Assembly: GCA_945889365.1 (NCBI GenBank)
Contig: CAMDBQ010000046.1
Location: forward strand, 1 to 8,905
Direction: 5' to 3'
Length of the DNA stretch: 8,905 bases
Source: Legionella genomosp. 1
GTDB taxonomy: Bacteria; Pseudomonadota; Gammaproteobacteria; Legionellales; Legionellaceae
Of the stretch, positions 5,894 to 8,905 are shown one piece after another (position 1 is the stretch's first letter; each line of letters opens with the position of its first letter). The notes under the pieces are model-generated. The model saw only the letters and a program-made list of their open reading frames with translations, had not been told where the DNA came from and did no database searches. Made by a program: the position numbers and the translations under genes.

Positions 5894-5937
5894 ACTCCCG
5901 ACGTCATCCCTCGTAAGCTCGGAATGACGTCGGGAGT
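5894..5937. repeat. Long palindromic repeat in the aceB leader
   Basis: Two 17-base arms, ACTCCCGACGTCATCCC (5894-5910) and GGAATGACGTCGGGAGT (5921-5937), pair at all but one position (C5908 against A5923) around a 10-base loop. The sequence resembles dispersed intergenic repeats built on GTCATCCC/GGAATGAC. No T run follows, so it is not a typical terminator. It ends seven bases before the aceB ribosome binding site and may affect mRNA stability or translation. Alternatively it may be a passive mobile repeat that landed there. Confidence 0.75.
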
Positions 5938-5959
5938 GTATATAAAGGATTATACACGC

Positions 5960-7549
5960 GTGAACTCAAATACCATTCAAATCAAAGCTGATGTGCCTGC
6001 AGAGGTTGCCTATATCGTCTCAACTGATGCCTTGAATTTTCTTGCTACCATTGAGCGTGAAACACGTGCTCGTCGTCAGGCTTTGTTAAGTGCTCGTACA
6101 ATTACTCAGGCTCAATTTGACAGTGGTGTGCGGCCTGATTGTTTGAAAAGTACTGAAAGGATTCGTCAAGGTGATTGGCGTGTTAATAATACTCCGCCTG
6201 ATTTGTTGGACCGTCGAGTAGAAATCACCGGCCCTGTTGATCGTAAAATGATTATTAATGCGCTCAATAGTGGTGCCAGTGTTTTTATGGCTGATTTTGA
6301 AGATTCAAATTCACCGACTTGGTTAAACTGTCTTAATGGTCAAAAAAATCTTTGTGATGCGGTTAGAAAAACCATTGCGTACACTGATCCTGAATCTCGA
6401 AAAACTTACCAATTAAATGATACCATCGCCGTACTCATGGTGCGTCCACGTGGATGGCATCTTGATGAAGCGCATGTTTTAATCGATAACAATCCCGTCT
6501 CGGCATCCTTGTTTGATGCATTGCTCTACATGTTTCACAATGCTGATTCCTTACGAGAACAAGGAACTGGTCCTTATTTTTATTTGCCAAAACTTGAGTC
6601 TCATCTTGAAGCGCGTCTTTGGGCTGACGTATTCAAACAGGCTGAATCACGGCTAGGTTTGCCTTCAGGTACAGTTAAAGTTACGGTTTTAATCGAAACC
6701 ATCACTGCTGCATTCGAGATGGATGAAATCATTTACGAATTACGCGATTATATTGTTGGATTAAATTGTGGTCGCTGGGATTATCTGTTTTCAATGATTA
6801 AAAAATTCAGAGCAGATCCGAATTTTGTTTTCCCGGATAGGCAGTCGGTGACCATGACCTGTGATTTTATGCAGGCTTATGTCACGTTGTTAATTAAAAC
6901 CTGCCATCAACGTGGCATCCATGCCATGGGTGGGATGGCGGCTCAAATTCCAGTCAAAAATGACAGCGTCGCCAATCAGGCAGCACTAGATAAAGTTTAT
7001 GCTGATAAGGAAAGAGAAGCGAAAGCCGGACATGATGGAACATGGGTAGCGCATCCTGCACTGATTCCGATTGCGCGGAGTGCTTTTGACAAGATCATGA
7101 CCGGTGCGAACCAATTGGAACGAATCCCGACAGATGTGAACATTACTGCTGCCGATTTATTATCGGTACCTGCTGGGGCAATTACTGAAACAGGCGTACG
7201 AAATAATATCAGTGTTGCTTTACTCTATCTGGAGTCTTGGTTATCAGGCAATGGTTGTGTTCCCATCCGTAATTTAATGGAGGATGCTGCAACGGCTGAA
7301 ATTTGTCGCGCGCAGCTATGGCAATGGATTAAATTTAGTGTGAGTCTGGATTCTGGGATGACGTTAACTAAAGAACGCTTGCAGCAATGGATAGACGAAG
7401 AATATGCTTTAATTTTATCTGATAGAGTTGTTGAGCCCAGTAGCGCACTCAATTCTGCCAAAACATTATTCACCACCATGGTTTTCAATCCTGAATTTGA
7501 TGAATTTTTAACGATGCCAGCGTATCCCTGGTTAATTAAAAGGACGTAA
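5960..7549 (+). CDS. aceB: Malate synthase A
   Basis: This enzyme condenses glyoxylate with acetyl-CoA to give malate, the second step of the glyoxylate shunt. From the chosen start the protein is 529 residues, close to E. coli AceB (533). Visible family blocks are [16 protein letters not shown] (91-106), VFMADFEDS (108-116) and RPRGWH with catalytic Arg164 (162-167). Glu246 in VLIETITA and Asp274 in GRWDY lie where the Mg2+ ligands are expected, and Asp442 in [10 protein letters not shown] where the catalytic base is expected. I chose GTG at 5960, with AAAGGA (5944-5949) ten bases upstream. The in-frame ATG at 5924 lies inside the right arm of the palindrome, lacks a ribosome binding site and would add 12 unconserved residues. 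The gene is followed after four bases by aceA. Confidence 0.95.
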   Translation: MNSNTIQIKADVPAEVAYIVSTDALNFLATIERETRARRQALLSARTITQAQFDSGVRPDCLKSTERIRQGDWRVNNTPPDLLDRRVEITGPVDRKMIINALNSGASVFMADFEDSNSPTWLNCLNGQKNLCDAVRKTIAYTDPESRKTYQLNDTIAVLMVRPRGWHLDEAHVLIDNNPVSASLFDALLYMFHNADSLREQGTGPYFYLPKLESHLEARLWADVFKQAESRLGLPSGTVKVTVLIETITAAFEMDEIIYELRDYIVGLNCGRWDYLFSMIKKFRADPNFVFPDRQSVTMTCDFMQAYVTLLIKTCHQRGIHAMGGMAAQIPVKNDSVANQAALDKVYADKEREAKAGHDGTWVAHPALIPIARSAFDKIMTGANQLERIPTDVNITAADLLSVPAGAITETGVRNNISVALLYLESWLSGNGCVPIRNLMEDAATAEICRAQLWQWIKFSVSLDSGMTLTKERLQQWIDEEYALILSDRVVEPSSALNSAKTLFTTMVFNPEFDEFLTMPAYPWLIKRT

Positions 7550-7553
7550 TCAT

Positions 7554-8828
7554 ATGAACATTAATGAGCAAATCACCCAATTAAAAAATGAATGGACATC
7601 CAATCCTCGCTGGAAAGGGATTTCTCGGCCTTATAGCGCTGAAGACGTGGTTAAATTAAGGCCGTCTTTAGCCGTTGAATACTCTTTGGCAAAACATGGC
7701 GCTCAAAAACTATGGGATTTGTTACAGAAAAATGAACCTGTGACAGCGCTGGGTTGTCTAACTGGCAATCAGGCAATACAAGCTGTGCAAGCAGGGCTCC
7801 AGGCTATTTATTGTTCTGGTTGGCAAGTGGCGGGGGATCAAAACTCTTCCGGCCATATGTATCCTGATCAAAGCCTTTATCCAGTTGATTCTGTTCCTCG
7901 ATTGGTTGAAACAATTAATAATGCCCTCAGACGCACGGATGAAATTCATTGCATGAGCGAAGATTATTCCACTGATTGGTATGCGCCTATCATCGCCGAT
8001 GCCGAAGCAGGATTTGGCGGGAATTTAAATACATTTGAACTGATGAAACACATGATTCGCGCAGGGGCCTCAGCTGTGCATTTTGAAGATCAATTATCAT
8101 CTGCAAAAAAATGCGGTCATATGGGAGGGAAGGTCCTTGTTCCCACCAGTGAAGCCGTGAACAAGCTGATCGCTGCGCGTTTGGCAACGGATATTAAAGG
8201 TGTGTCAACCCTCATCATTGCACGCACCGATGCCAATGGCGCCAATTTGATTACCAGTGATTTTGATGCCAATGACCAACCCTTTTTAACTGGCGAGCGG
8301 ACCAATGAAGGTTTTTATTATGTAAAACCGGGTATCGAGCAAGCCATCAGCCGCGGTCTGGCCTATGCGCCATACTCGGATATTATTTGGTGCGAAACAT
8401 CGAAGCCTAATATTGCTGAGGCGCGCCAATTTGCTGAAGCCATTCACGCACAATTTCCTGGAAAATTATTATGTTACAACTGTTCTCCATCCTTTAACTG
8501 GCAAGCCAATCTGTCTAGTGATGAGTTGAAAGCATTTAGAGAGCAATTATTTGATATGGGCTATCAATATCAATTTATCACACTGGCCGGCTGGCATGCG
8601 CTTAACCTCAGTATGTTCGAAATTGCTAAAGCCTATAAAGAGCATGGCATGCACGCATATTCTGCCATGCAACAACGAGAAATTGCTGCGGAAGAACATG
8701 GCTTTCGCGCTACCAAACATCAATCGTTTGTAGGAACAGGGTATTTTGATGCGGTACAAAATACCATTATGCAGGGACAAAGTAATACGACTGGGTTAAA
8801 GGGTAGTACTGAGGCGCAGTTTACATAA
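7554..8828 (+). CDS. aceA: Isocitrate lyase
   Basis: This enzyme splits isocitrate into glyoxylate and succinate, the first step of the glyoxylate shunt, and feeds AceB. At 424 residues it is near the length of E. coli AceA (434). The active-site signature [13 protein letters not shown] (185-197) has catalytic Cys187. SGWQVAGD (88-95), ADAEAGFGG (148-156, metal-binding acids) and YNCSPSFNW (308-316, substrate loop) are all intact, and the C-terminal GSTEAQF matches the family. AGGA at 7541-7544, nine bases before the ATG, overlaps the aceB stop region, so aceB and aceA form a tight operon. aceK, the isocitrate dehydrogenase kinase that follows in enterics, is not seen in the remaining 77 bases. 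Confidence 0.97.
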   Translation: MNINEQITQLKNEWTSNPRWKGISRPYSAEDVVKLRPSLAVEYSLAKHGAQKLWDLLQKNEPVTALGCLTGNQAIQAVQAGLQAIYCSGWQVAGDQNSSGHMYPDQSLYPVDSVPRLVETINNALRRTDEIHCMSEDYSTDWYAPIIADAEAGFGGNLNTFELMKHMIRAGASAVHFEDQLSSAKKCGHMGGKVLVPTSEAVNKLIAARLATDIKGVSTLIIARTDANGANLITSDFDANDQPFLTGERTNEGFYYVKPGIEQAISRGLAYAPYSDIIWCETSKPNIAEARQFAEAIHAQFPGKLLCYNCSPSFNWQANLSSDELKAFREQLFDMGYQYQFITLAGWHALNLSMFEIAKAYKEHGMHAYSAMQQREIAAEEHGFRATKHQSFVGTGYFDAVQNTIMQGQSNTTGLKGSTEAQFT

Positions 8829-8868
8829 CTTCACCCTCCACTAAGACGTATATGTGATTGCAATGTAG

Positions 8869-8887
8869 GTTGTGGCCTTGGTCCAAC
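8869..8887. repeat. Decayed palindromic repeat after aceA
   Basis: GTTGTGGCC-TT-GGTCCAAC folds as a hairpin with one bulged T and one G-T pair. It looks like a worn copy of the dispersed intergenic palindrome GTTGGGCC-TT-GGCCCAAC preceded by GTAG, a form I recall from several bacterial genomes. It lies 40 bases after the aceA stop. No T tract follows within the window, so a terminator role is not supported. Confidence 0.45.
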
Positions 8888-8905
8888 AATGGTATTCACG
8901 CGAAG

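Noticed and set aside
5894..5937. Palindrome as an intrinsic terminator of recO
   Set aside because: No T tract follows on the plus strand, and the ribosome binding site of aceB comes directly after it.
5924..5959. ATG at 5924 as the aceB start
   Set aside because: It lies in the right arm of a palindromic repeat without a ribosome binding site. GTG at 5960 has AAAGGA and matches family length.
1..8905. CRISPR array, tRNA, rRNA or full insertion sequence
   Set aside because: No regularly spaced direct repeats, no cloverleaf or rRNA signature and no transposase gene were seen on either strand.

Overview
The window looks like chromosomal DNA of a gammaproteobacterium of moderate-to-low GC, possibly a relative of the Legionellales. 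Era, RecO, MutY and the A-type malate synthase all read as gammaproteobacterial, and a PilE-like minor pilin ending in Gln-Cys-Trp also fits. The exact taxon cannot be fixed from the sequence alone.

Layout, left to right. Positions 1-192 are intergenic and carry a GC-rich REP-like hairpin. mutY (A/G mismatch glycosylase) runs leftward from 1245 to 193. After a 220-bp divergent intergenic region comes a rightward gene for a 237-aa protein I do not recognise (1466-2179). Its 3' end overlaps by 54 bp the convergent minor pilin gene pilE (2533-2126). Upstream of pilE, and coupled to it by a TGATG stop/start overlap, is a small gene (2889-2533) for a J-domain-like protein. That gene is interrupted, in frame, by a 132-bp imperfect palindrome.

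Rightward from there, era (3070-3954) is followed by a complete RES-Xre type toxin-antitoxin pair (4054-5150) and then recO (5153-5842). era and recO are adjacent in many gammaproteobacteria, often as rnc-era-recO. Here the toxin-antitoxin pair sits exactly between them, and the recO ribosome binding site lies inside the toxin gene. rnc is not upstream of era. The last third is the glyoxylate shunt pair aceB-aceA (5960-8828), probably one operon, preceded by a good promoter and a 17-bp-arm palindrome in its leader.

Most genes are housekeeping: DNA repair (mutY, recO), ribosome assembly (era) and growth on acetate or fatty acids (aceBA). The accessory features are the in-frame palindromic element in the J-domain gene, the toxin-antitoxin module with its own promoter and overlapping operator-like palindrome, and three different intergenic palindromic repeats. 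The strongest candidate for something undescribed is the palindrome in the J-domain gene. Removing it on paper restores a continuous J-domain-like sequence, much as known Rickettsia palindromic elements sit within genes.
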